Source: Prorocentrum cordatum (lineage: Eukaryota; Sar; Dinophyceae; Prorocentrales; Prorocentraceae). Taken from it: a stretch of DNA of 64,000 nt. The stretch covers positions 117,501 through 181,500 of the forward strand of contig CAUYUJ010019265.1 in the NCBI GenBank assembly GCA_963575745.1. The letters are read 5' to 3'. The translations under genes were made by a program, and so were the position numbers. The number at the start of each line of letters is the position of its first letter. Within the stretch, counting starts at the first letter, position 1. Shown piece after piece: positions 1-9,500 of this stretch. The notes under the pieces are model-generated. The model searched no databases. It was not told the origin of the DNA and saw nothing but the letters and a program-made list of their open reading frames with translations.

Positions 1-65
<65 letters not shown>

Positions 66-120
66 AAATACTACTACTATACTACTGCTACTGCTACTGC
101 TACTGCTACTGCTACTACCA

Positions 121-180
<60 letters not shown>

Positions 181-415
181 CTACTCCTACTCCTACTCCT
201 ACTCCTACTCCTACTCCTACTCCTACTCCTTCTCCTTCTCCTACTCCTGCTCCTACTCCTACTCCTCCTCCTACTCCTCCTCCTCCTCCTCCTCCTCCTC
301 CTCCTACTACTACTACTACTACTACTACTATACTAACTACTACTACACTACTACTACTACTTACTAACTACTACTACTACTATCTACTACTACTAACTAC
401 TACCTACTACTACTA

Positions 416-447
<32 letters not shown>

Positions 448-631
448 CCTACTCCTACTCCTACTCCTACTCCCTACTCTACTCTACTACTCCTACTCCT
501 ACTCCTACTCCTACTCCTACTCCTAATCCTACTCCTACTCTACTCTACTCTACTACTACTACTACTACTACTACGACTACTCTACTACTACTACTACTAT
601 ACTACTACTACTACTACTACTACTACTATAT

Positions 632-675
<44 letters not shown>

Positions 676-678
676 CTG

Positions 679-767
<89 letters not shown>

Positions 768-812
768 GCTAGCACGACTACTACTACTACTACTACGACT
801 AATAATAATACG
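1..812. repeat. ACT / ACTCCT microsatellite
   Basis: Almost pure trinucleotide ACT repeats alternate with hexanucleotide ACTCCT stretches and a few interruptions. It runs from the window edge, so its true length is unknown. The poly-valine frame on the other strand is a by-product. Confidence 0.97.
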
Positions 813-879
813 CCGTATGTCCAGCAGTCACATGAGAAACGGCCACTCGGCGAGAAGTCGCTCTTATGTGTAGCCGAGG

Positions 880-1550
880 CGGGGCAGGCGGCGGCCTCGA
901 GGAGCCCCAGGAGCGGCGAACGCACCCACATCCACGCCCTCGCGGCCTGGCTGCCGGCCCTTGCGGCCTGGACTCCGGGCGCGATCCCGCGGATGCGCGG
1001 TCGCACGGGCACGTGCCGCGCGGGGCATCCGCGAACACAACGCCCCGTGTCCGCGGGGTCGCGGCCCAGGGGCCCAGCCCGCGAGGCCGCGGACACGGAG
1101 GTGTCGTCCGCCCACGGGGGAGCCGGCGGCGGCCACGGCCAGGGCGGCGGCACCTCGGGGGACCGAGGAGATGCTGCGATGTGCGGGGGCGTCCCAGGAG
1201 GGGGGCGTTCAAGAGGGGGCTTCGCAAGCCATGGTCCGAGGCACGTGCGCGGCCCAAGGGGGGGGGGCCAGAGAACATCCTGAATCGAGGAGGGCCATGA
1301 GACCTGGGGAGGCATCTAGGCCCCAGCCATGATACCCCCCCTCCTACAGCCCTCCCGCATAACAACGACGCACGAGAAGGACCCAAAGGCCCTGCAAGGC
1401 CATGCCGGAACCTTGCGAGCGGGGCGCGGCCAGCGAAAGCGCCCAAGGATGGGCCGAAGCGGAAGGATGCAGGGGCAACCTTGGAAAGCCGCTCATCCTT
1501 CCTATGCGGGTTGACTGTAGTCATCGCCCCCCTCGTGGGTGCCCGCGATC
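880..1550. repeat. Dispersed repeat family D, copy 1
   Basis: This segment matches 45795-46905 in the same orientation. Shared blocks include the GCGCGATCCCGCGGAT stretch with its cytosine-rich continuation (about 970-1100 against 45850-45960), and the block around GGGGCGCGGCCAG leading to CCTTCCTATGCGG (about 1410-1520 against 46800-46885). The segment between the two blocks differs in sequence and length. No coding function is evident. The many overlapping open frames are caused by high GC content. Confidence 0.7.
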
Positions 1551-2559
1551 TCTGGGGCGCACCATCGGGCCCCCGGGGCAATCAAAGATGGGCCCCCGGG
1601 CGAGGAGCCGCCTCCCCGGGCAGGGGTGGCGGCTCCTCGAGGCTTCTGCGTGCCGCCAGCGGCAGGCAGGGCTGTCCGCACAGACTGTGCGGTGCTGTGC
1701 CCGTTAGGAGCAACAGTCGATGCCACCTGCTCCTAACAGCAAGGCGCGACCCAACTGGTGCGTTGATGAGGCCGAGTGGGCAGCTCAAGGCCCGTTCAGA
1801 CGGGACAGGTCGTGGCCAGGCTGGCCTTGACCCCGTTCCCTTTGGGATGGAATCTGCGGCTCGGTCTGCTCGCGGGGACTCGCGAGGACCACCAGAGACC
1901 TCGCGAAGGCGTCGTCATGGTCGTCGGCCGGGAGGGATCGAGGAGGAAGAGGAGGAGGCGATTCGAGGCGTTCGGCCTTTGCCCGTCACCCCTTCGACAA
2001 ATTGAAAATCGAAGCGGACGGCTTGCAACTTTGGGCCTGTGGAGACCCGCTGCCGGTCCCAGGTGCCCCGCAAAAACGACTCGTGCCGCGCAGTCCATAC
2101 AGATGGCGGGGCCGAGAGCTCCGCAGCCCTGCGTGTTGAAACGGGCCAGGGGCGACCCCACTCAGGCTGGTGTGCCCTCTGTGTGGGCGTCAATGGGCGT
2201 GTCTCGGGAGTGGTCCGGGTGAAGGTCCCGGGGGGGTGATCCCAAGGGGTGGTCCTGGGGGGTGGTCCCGGGTCAGAATACCATCCCCCGCGGGGGGTCC
2301 CAAGACACCCCACTTTGTGGGGATTCTTGGGCACCTCTTGGGGGCCTCGTGTAGCCTATTGGGCACTTTGGGAGCGTCTGGCCCCGACCTTCCCGAATGC
2401 CTCTTCCATCGTGTAAAACCTTAGCAAAAGACTAGGGGCGATCCCACTCAAGCTGACGCGTCCTGTGGGTGGGTGTCGATTTAGAAAGGCCAGCGCTCGG
2501 TGTTTCATATTATTTTGCAAAGCAACCCACACCATGACTGATGGCGATCGGCACACACC
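1551..2559. other. No recognisable gene
   Basis: GC-rich sequence with short overlapping frames on both strands, none with a recognisable motif. Around 2220-2380 there are repeats of a GGGTGGTCC type and a CTCTTGGGGGCCTC block resembling those near 20340 and 30290. Confidence 0.5.
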
Positions 2560-3570
2560 GTACCACCTGTTATCCTGGGCGGGAGCCTCAACACAAAACG
2601 TGCCACGTGTTACCTTGGATTTGGGCTTGGACGTCGCTCGCGTAACACGTTAGTTTGGACAACGTGCCCAGCACGCATGGCAGAGGCAATCCGCTCGGGC
2701 GCTCGAGTTGCCGCGGCGCGCGAGAAACTAATTGTCCAGCAGCAAGAGGAGGCGCGCGGGAGGAGAGGCGGCCGCAGAGGGTAGGAGGGATGGTGAGGGC
2801 ACTCACGGCTGAAACCGTTTCAGGATGAGCGTGCCCGAGCGGCCAACCTGGCCTGAAGTGACCTGGCGGTAGATGCGGGACGGCATCCCGACCACACCCA
2901 GGGACCGAAACCAGGGCTGCAGGTGCTAGAAGCGTGAAGAACAACGTGACCAATACACCAGGAAGAGGGCACATGGGACTGAAGGAGCAGGAGCATCCGG
3001 ATGTCCGTCACGTTGCAGGGAACGTCAGGCTGTGCTGCAAAGGGCCAGCGCCAGGAGGATGCACGACCAGGGCGGTCGAGGCGAGAGCACAAGAAGTTCG
3101 CACGGGGCTGCGACGAAGCGCGCGGGCTGTAGCAAAATGCTGTATGTAACCTGCAACGTGCCCAACACAACAAATGATACCTATTACCTCCCGTGTGGGC
3201 CTCAACGCCTTTCATGCCACCTGTTACCCTGGGCTGCGCAACGCATATCGTGTCACCTGTTACCCTGGCTTAGGCCTTCAACTTGGAGCGCGTCACCAAT
3301 CACTTCGGCTGTGTTCACATGCTAAGCCAAGGGTCCAACGTGACCACCACGGATGGTTTTCCAACGGATCCTTCCTGGCACGGGATACTCAACACACCTG
3401 TGACATCCTGTTCTCGTAGGTCTGGTCCTCACTGCCGTGCCGCCAATTACCCTCGGCGGCTGCAAGCACTGCGTGTCAATCGTTACCCCGTCTTGTGCCC
3501 GAGAGGAGCACGTCACATGTTACTTAGGGATTGTTCATATGCTGGGCCAACTGTCCAAAACGCTCACCAC
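2560..3570. repeat. Degenerate dispersed/tandem motif CACCTGTTACCCTGGGC
   Basis: A motif of the form CAC(C/G)TGTTACC(C/T)TGG followed by GGGCYTCAACRC recurs at about 2566, 2605, 3180, 3218, 3254, 3450, 3483 and 3512. Spacing is irregular, often 37-40 bases. The copies are diverged and encode nothing recognisable. Two more distant copies share a CCAACGTGACCACCACGGA-like tail (about 3330 and 3550). Confidence 0.6.
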
Positions 3571-3985
3571 GGACATTTTTCAACGCGTCCCTCATGAAAC
3601 ACATGTTGTTTGCAACCGCGCCACTGTGCGATGCTATTCGGTGCTCTGTTGTGCCGCGCTGTTTCATACTGCACTGCCAAATATTATTGGCATTGCTATG
3701 CTACGCAATGGTGTGCGATGCTGCATGCTTTGCGATCTTCCGTGTGTGGTCGACTATGTAAGCTGTGCGGTGTCGTGTGATGGTTCGTGCGTTTCCTATG
3801 CTCCCGAACTGAGAACATGGTTGCCGTCGTGACGCGTGATGAGGGTAAGATCAGTATCGACTTTCGCGGCTAGCTTCTCAACCCGTGTTTCCGCATCAAG
3901 CTGGCCAAACTGACCGTCAAACGGATAAGGCCTTATCATATCTCTCACGGTCGTCCCAGTCACACCTTTGTGTCTTCCCTTTTCT
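3571..3985. other. No recognisable gene; TTGC/TGCG-rich simple sequence
   Basis: The stretch 3610-3770 is a degenerate TGCGATGC/TTGC-type simple sequence like those at 25290-25380 and 47060-47300. Nothing else is seen. Confidence 0.5.
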
Positions 3986-4272
3986 GTATTCGCGCAACCG
4001 GGGGGGGGGCAGCGGGCCCAAAGCGGTCAGAAGGGTTGTCCAAACGGCCCCGCGGGAGCGCCCCAGACACCCACCAGACGCTTGAAGACGGCCCAAACAA
4101 GACCCCAAGAGGCATTCCACACGCAGAAAACATTGGGCTTCCGGTGGTTTTGTATTGTCGGATGTTGGGGGGTGAAATCGCCCCCCGCCGGGAAATCGGT
4201 TTCGGTTTCGCGTTCGTGTCGTGCGTGCGGGCGAGGCGAAGCTGCGCGTGATCCTTTTGTAGCCAGACCGAA

Positions 4273-4445
4273 GTAGGAGCGAAAGTCCGTTCCCGTCCGC
4301 CGGTGGCCGGGAGGTGTCCCGGTTGGGCCGGGCGGTGTCCCGGGTGTCCCCGGTGTCAGTAGGAGCGAAATTCCGTTTCCCGTCCGCCGGTGGCTGGGAG
4401 GTGTCCCAGTTGGGCCGGGCGGTGTCCCAGGTGTCCCGGGCGTCC
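4273..4445. repeat. 86-base tandem duplication
   Basis: Two adjacent copies beginning GTAGGAGCGAAA at 4273 and 4359 differ at only a few positions. They carry GTGTCCCGG-type sub-repeats. Confidence 0.85.
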
Positions 4446-4561
4446 CGGCGTTAACGCATGCCGCTGATTTTATAATTCATTTTTTTCGGCGTCTGCGGCG
4501 TTTTTTTTTTTTTTTTTTTTTTTTATTTTTATTTTATTTTTTTTGAAAAAAAAACAAACAA

Positions 4562-4860
4562 AAAAGAATTATAAAGGAAAAAATCCAATCCAACTTATCT
4601 TATCCAATCCGTCTTGTCCAATCCAATCCATATTATCTTATCCAACCCATCTTGTCCCATCTTTATCTTATCCCACCCAATCGAATCCACCCAACCAAAT
4701 CCATCAATTCATTTGTTTCTGCGCCTGCGGAGGGCCAGTCCAATTCGTCATATCTTATCCAACCCATTTCTTCAAACCCAACCAATCTTATTTGATACAA
4801 TCCATCTTGCCCCATCCAATCCAATCCACCCCACCCAATCCATCAATTCATTTGTCGGCG
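4562..4860. repeat. Degenerate CAATCCA/CTTATCC array
   Basis: Irregular 5- to 10-base repeats of ATCCAATCCA and TCTTATCC with two intercalated GCGCCTGCGG blocks (about 4721 and 4857). Related GCGTCTGCGGCG lies at 4490 before the poly-T. Not coding. Confidence 0.7.
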
Positions 4861-5499
4861 CCTGCGGCGGGCTGGAGATGAGATCGAGGTGACAGGCTGG
4901 AGGTCAGCCAGGGCGGGCATTTGATCTCGATCCCCCCAACCTCCTTATCGCCCGCAGGGCGGTCGTATAGGTATGTGGATGCTGGATTCTTCTGTCTTCG
5001 GGGCGTCCGAGGCCGCGCAAGAGGCACCGAACATCGTTCCAAAACTACCTTAACGGCCTTACTGACAATCAAAGAGAGCCCCAGGACGGCCGAACAGGGC
5101 CCCAAGATGGCCCGAAGAGTGCCCCAGATGGCCCGAAGAGTGCCCCATGACGGCTAAAGATGGACCCCCGAGGCGCCCTCCCCGAAAAACTCCAAATCGT
5201 GACCTGTCGTTGAGCGAGACCGCGGTTCGCAGCAAGGTGGCCCGAGGAAGCCCCCCGAGGTCCCCAGCCCCTAAAAGGGTTCCATGAGGTCCCCAAGAGT
5301 TTTTCCAATGAGGATCCTTCGCAAGAGGAATTGAAGAGGACGGGGAAAGGCTCGCTCAGGCGGGAACGAGGCAGAGGAAGAAAGAGAGACATATACATCC
5401 AACTGAGTATAACGAGGAAGCGACTCGACCGCTTTCTCTCATCCCGCCCGCAGGCCGGCATTTGAGGGCCAAAGTGTATAACGCGAGGTGCAGCATCAG

Positions 5500-6019
5500 T
5501 CTGGTGTATATGTATGTATGTGTGCGTGCATGTGTGTATATGTATATGTGTGTATGACAGCATCTATGCATATATATGCATTTTGTGTATGTATTCATGT
5601 GTGTATGGATGCATCTACCGCATATATGCATGTATGTAGATCTGCATGCGCGCATGCATGTACGCATGTATGCATGTATGCACGTATGTATATTTGTCGA
5701 TGTTAGTATGCGTGTATGTACATGCGTGTAGATATATGCGTGCATGCACGCGTGTTGTTCTATGCAGCATGCAAACATGTGTGTATGTATGTATGCATGC
5801 ACGCATGCATGCCGTATGCATATACGTATGTATGCACGCATGCGTGCGTGTGCATTATACATCTGCGTATATACATATGGGTGTGCGTGTAGATGCATGT
5901 ATGTACGTATGTATGTTTGCACGCATGCCTGTATGTGTCTATGCATATCTGCATGTATGTATGTATGTATGTATGTATGGCTGTGTGTATGTATGTATGT
6001 TTGTATATGTGTATGTATA
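5500..6019. repeat. TATG/TGCA tetranucleotide microsatellite
   Basis: A long degenerate TATG array with CATG/TGCA variants. It yields spurious frames rich in Met-Tyr-Val-Cys on one strand and His-Thr-Tyr-Ile on the other. The retrocopy at 6038-6506 abuts its right edge. Confidence 0.93.
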
Positions 6020-6037
6020 CGGTGAGGGCATGTTTTT
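6020..6037. repeat. Target-site duplication (left) of SL retrocopy
   Basis: CGGTGAGGGCATGTTTTT here matches CGGTGGGGGCATTTTTTG at 6507-6524 in 15 of 18 positions. The two copies flank the retrocopy exactly, the right copy touching the first base of the spliced leader. Confidence 0.7.
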
Positions 6038-6134
6038 CTCTCTTCGCGGCCGAGGCCTCGTAAATTCGCATGCGACGCCAGGCCCGCGCCCGGCCCGATG
6101 CCGACCGCGCCAGGCGACCCGCCGCCCCACGGGC

Positions 6135-6434
6135 TCACTCGGCCTCCGCGCACACGGCCTCCGCGCACTCGGCCTCCGCGCTCTCGGCCTCCGCGCCCTC
6201 GGCCTCCGCGCCCTCAGCCTCCGCGCCCTCGGCCTCTGCGCGCTCGGCCTCCGGGCCCTCGGCCTCCGCGCCCTCGGCCTCTGCGCCCTCGGCCTCCGCG
6301 CTCTCGGCCTCCGTGCTCTCGGCCTCCATGTACTCGGCCTCCGCGCTCTCGGCCTCCGCGCCGTCGGCTTCCGCGCATACGGCCTCCGCGACTCTCATGG
6401 GCCGCCTCCCGAGCGGGCAGCCCCCCGTAGCCAT
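6135..6434 (-). CDS. Short retrogene ORF with AEAE(G/S) pentapeptide repeats
   Basis: The first ATG after the leader sequences opens a 99-codon frame. A short N-terminal region (about 25 residues) is followed by some 14 copies of a five-residue unit of the form Ala-Glu-Ala-Glu-Gly/Ser, giving a highly acidic C-terminus. The DNA basis is a 15-base minisatellite (CTCGGCCTCCGCGCC on the plus strand, about 6137-6390). No family is recognised. The frame also stays open upstream through both leaders, but those codons would be untranslated leader. It may be a complete small protein or the surviving part of a truncated message. Expression from this locus is unproven. Confidence 0.45.
   Translation of the reverse strand: MATGGCPLGRRPMRVAEAVCAEADGAEAESAEAEYMEAESTEAESAEAEGAEAEGAEAEGPEAERAEAEGAEAEGAEAEGAEAESAEAECAEAVCAEAE
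6137..6390. repeat. 15-base minisatellite
   Basis: About 16 copies of CTCGGCCTCCGCGCN with substitutions mostly at the last two positions. It encodes the acidic pentapeptide repeats of the minus-strand frame. Confidence 0.93.
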
Positions 6435-6469
6435 CTGCCAAGCGCCCGCGCCGCGCGCGCCCGAGCCAG

Positions 6470-6484
6470 CTTGAACCAAAATGG
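6470..6484 (-). other. Truncated relict spliced leader
   Basis: On the minus strand this reads CCATTTTGGTTCAAG, the last 15 bases of the DinoSL with one C-to-T change. It lies immediately downstream of the complete leader with no bases between. It is the remnant of an earlier round of mRNA recycling. Confidence 0.93.
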
Positions 6485-6506
6485 CTTGAGCCAAAATGGC
6501 TACGGA
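6485..6506 (-). other. Complete dinoflagellate spliced-leader sequence (DinoSL)
   Basis: On the minus strand all 22 bases agree with the DinoSL consensus. It begins TCCGTAG and ends GGCTCAAG. In living cells this leader is added to nuclear mRNAs by trans-splicing, so its presence in genomic DNA marks retroposition and not a transcription start. Confidence 0.95.
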
Positions 6507-6523
6507 CGGTGGGGGCATTTTTT

Positions 6524-6583
<60 letters not shown>

Positions 6584-9500
6584 GTGTAGGCGCCGCGCGA
6601 GCACGGCGGTTTCATGCGCGCATTCGGGCCGCGAGAGCACTTGCAGCCGCCAGCCGAGCCCTCGCCAGCCCTCGGCAAGCCCCGCCGCGCGGCCTGCGCG
6701 GGCGGCCGCTGCCCTCGCGGCTCTCCCGCGCTCGCGGGCCGCCGCGGCGTCCGCGAAGCCGTGGGCGCGGAGGACGCCCTCGAGCCCTGGGCGGAACCGC
6801 CGCGGCTCGGCGTCCTCCGCCCGCGGGGCCGCCGCGGCCAGGCGGGGCGCCGCGGCGCACGGCGGCGCTGTGCCCTGGCTCCCAGCGCCAGCCGCAGGTG
6901 GCGGGGGCGGGGCGGCTGCAGGCTGCCGCTGCGCTGGCACGGGCGCCGCCTCAAGCGCCTGCACCTCCGCGCCGTGGCCCTGCCTGGCCTGGGGCGCCGC
7001 CGCCCAGCGCAGGCGCGTGCTCTCCTTTGGCGAGGCCAGCGGCGCGATCGGATCCTTCGACGCTGGCAGGGTGCCGCGTGCGAAGTCCGACCGCGCCTGT
7101 GCCCTGGAGCCCTTCTTGCTCTTGGGCTGCCCAGCCGCCGCGCTGGCCCCGCACGGCTTGCCCAGGCCGCGGTGCGCGTACCTGGGGGGGCGGCAGTACA
7201 TCCAGCAAGCCGCGCAGACCAGGAAGGGCTCGGAGTCGTCGCCCTCGACGCGCGACTCCATTAGGAGGTGGCCGTTGACCCTCCATCCCGCTGGGCGGGC
7301 CGCATCTGCCGCCTCCGCAGGGGCTGGGCCGCTGCCCGCCGCCGCTGCCGCCGCCGGGCGCGGGCTGGGCGCGGGCGCCGAGGCCTCGCGGCGCCTCGGC
7401 AGCTCCTGCGCCCTGCGCTGGGCCACTCGGCGCAGAACCTCCGCGGGCGTCTCAGCCGAGGCTGGGCGGCGCCTCGCGGGCGAAGGCCTCGAGCTGGAGG
7501 CGCCAGCTGCCGCCGCCGCTGCCAGGGCCGCCGCCGTGGCGAGGCGGGGGCCGCCGTCCGCCGCCGAGGCCTGCACCTCGCCGTCGTCAGCCGCGCGCAC
7601 CTCCGCGTCGTGCATCATCCCGAACTCGCCGCGCCCCTGGGACTGCGACTTCGGTGGGCTGAATCCACCTGTCCCAGGGGCGGGCTCCGCGACGGCGGTG
7701 TGCAAATAGTCGGCCTCGCCGTCGAGCTCCGCCGCCATGTAGGGGGTGAGGTCGACCAGCTCCAGCGAGCTGATGGGCCAGGAGTCCCGCATGCCCGACT
7801 CCGTGGCCTGGACCTCGAACTCGGCGGCGTAGCGTGCCGCGTCGCGGGCACGGGCCAGGCAGCCCTGGAGCAGGAGGGCCTCCTCGTCGGCGATGGCGCG
7901 CAGCGCCGCGCCCGCCTTCGCGAGCTGGTCCGCGAGACGGTTGCCGTAGAGCTCCACCTCCGTGAGTTCGCCCCGCTCGACGGCCGCCCGCGAACGGTGG
8001 GCGGGGATGTGCTTCACGTGCACCCCCTCGGCGGCGTCGCCGACCCTCGCCCAGAGGTGGGCGAACTGGGCCGTCGGGCCCGCCGCCCTCTTCACGTCCT
8101 TGCAGGCCCCGACCGTGCCGAGGCAGTCGATCATGAGGTGGTAGTGGCCGACGATGTCCGTGAGGGCGACCACCGCCGCGTAGTCCTCGCCTGCCCTCGC
8201 CGTCTGGCTGGGCACAAGGGCAGGCGGCACCGCCCCCCACGCCTGCGCCATCCACTCGCCGTCGGGCGTGAGCACCACCACCGACCAGCCCGCGCTCCTG
8301 ATCATCGGGAAGTCGTTGTTGACGCAGGAGCCGTCCGTGAAGACGAGGGTGCCCGCGGGCACCACGAGCGCGCCCTCGTCCCAGCCGCGCGAGCGGCGCT
8401 CCCAGCCAGGGTCCCAGCGCGGCCTCTGCACCAGGTACTGGGCGTCAACGAAGAGGCCCTGGCAGAAGAGCTCCTCGTAGCGGTGGCCCATCGTGCTCAC
8501 CAACTCGGCAGCTCGCTTCAAGTCGGCGGGCCTGCGATCTCGCCGCCAGCCCTCCCAGGCAGGGCACCTGTGGTGGCGGTGGGCCAGGGTCCCGCTCTCC
8601 TCGCCGCAGAGCAGGCAGCGGTCGTCGATGCCGGTGCCGCGCTTGGCCAGCCTGGCCTGCGGCCAGAGAGACAGAGACGCCAGCCTGCGCAGGCAACCGC
8701 AGTGGTGGCTGGACCACGTCTCCGTGGGCGCGGCGCCGAGGAGCTGGTTGATGGCCCGCCAGTTTGGCGGCAGCTGCCACGGCCACAGGGTCTGAGGCCT
8801 GGCGTCGTACTCCTGGAAAGCTGCCGCCTTCCTGGCCGCCTCTTTGGCCTTCTCCGCAAAGAAGGCGGGGGGGTGCCGCAGGACGGAGTAGCAGCAGCCG
8901 AACTCGTCCTGCAGGAAGTCGCCGTCGTCGCTGAGGCCCCAGCCGATGACCTGCAGCGTGAGCGCCAAGGCCGAGATCGGGTCCCTGACGGCAGCCCAAG
9001 GGCGCTGGAGCCTCACGATCCTGGCGCTCTCCGCGATGCAGGCCTGGACCGCCGCCGCGGAGGCCTGGCCTGCCCAGCGGACGTTGGTGTAGGCGAGGAC
9101 GGCCAAGCCCGTGGCCACCACTAGCGTGTCCTGGCGCCAGCCGCGCGGCGAGCACTGCAGCAGGAAGCCCAGCGCAGCCCCAGGAGCCAGTTTGCCCATC
9201 GCCTTGGCCGCTGCCAGCCTCAGGGCTCTCATGCGGCCAGGCGGGATGCCGTTGCAGGCCGAGCCCCATAGGGCTTTGGCTGAGGGGCCCGCGCGCAAGA
9301 CCCTCGCCTGCCGAAGGCCAGGACCGAAGATCTTGTGGAGCCTGCTGGCCTGCCGCAGCGCCGCGAGCTCCCTGCCGACCTGAGTCGCAACTCGCCTGTG
9401 GCTGCCAGCCGTGGCGTCGACGCCGAGGTCGCGGTGGCCCGAGACGAAGGCCTCCGCCGCGAGCTGCCAGTCGGGTTCCTGCTGCAGGCGGCGCTGGAGG

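Larger units (their letters stand above)
4169..4976. mobile_element. Candidate 808-base insertion within family A
   Basis: This segment is missing from the contiguous copy of family A at 11.4-12.1 kb. It is bounded by GGATGTTGG (4160-4168) and GGATGCTGG (4977-4985), a possible 9-base target-site duplication with one difference. Inside are a two-copy 86-base tandem repeat (starts 4273 and 4359), a poly-T tract near 4500-4525, and a run of CAATCCA/CTTATC repeats with three GCxTGCGG blocks. No open frame or clear terminal inverted repeats are seen, so the class is unknown. It would be a non-autonomous element if it is mobile. Confidence 0.5.
3986..5490. repeat. Dispersed repeat family A, copy 1 (interrupted)
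   Basis: Two segments, about 3986-4168 and 4977-5490, align in order with the uninterrupted copy at 11395-12150. The left part shares CGGTCAG followed by AGACGCxTGAAGA-type sequence. The right part shares GTCTTC-GGGCGTCCGA, AGAGAGCC and CCAAATCGTGACC, and ends with a block like AGGGCCAAAGTG. The two halves are separated by 4169-4976, which is absent from copy 2. Confidence 0.75.
6038..6506 (-). mobile_element. SL-trans-spliced mRNA retrocopy (processed retrogene)
   Basis: Read on the minus strand, the segment starts with a complete 22-base DinoSL, then a 15-base relict leader, a short open frame and an untranslated tail ending in GAGAG just before the A-rich target-site duplication. A complete leader at one end, an A-rich tail at the other and flanking direct repeats are the expected structure of a reverse-transcribed, trans-spliced mRNA. 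The relict leader lacks the first part of the SL up to CCGTAG, as expected if the AG of an older genomic leader served as acceptor for the new one. That implies at least two cycles of transcription and re-insertion. Confidence 0.85.

Noticed and set aside
6426-6435. CCGTAGCCAT on the plus strand, like the start of DinoSL
   Set aside because: Only ten bases match and the following sequence departs from the leader. Probably chance within the GC-rich retrocopy.
5646-7709. 687-codon plus frame
   Set aside because: Runs through the TATG array, the 15-base minisatellite and the antisense of the RT gene. No single feature supports it.
7268-9124. 618-codon plus-strand frame
   Set aside because: It is the antisense of the reverse-transcriptase gene. 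The minus frame carries all catalytic motifs, and the plus frame has none.
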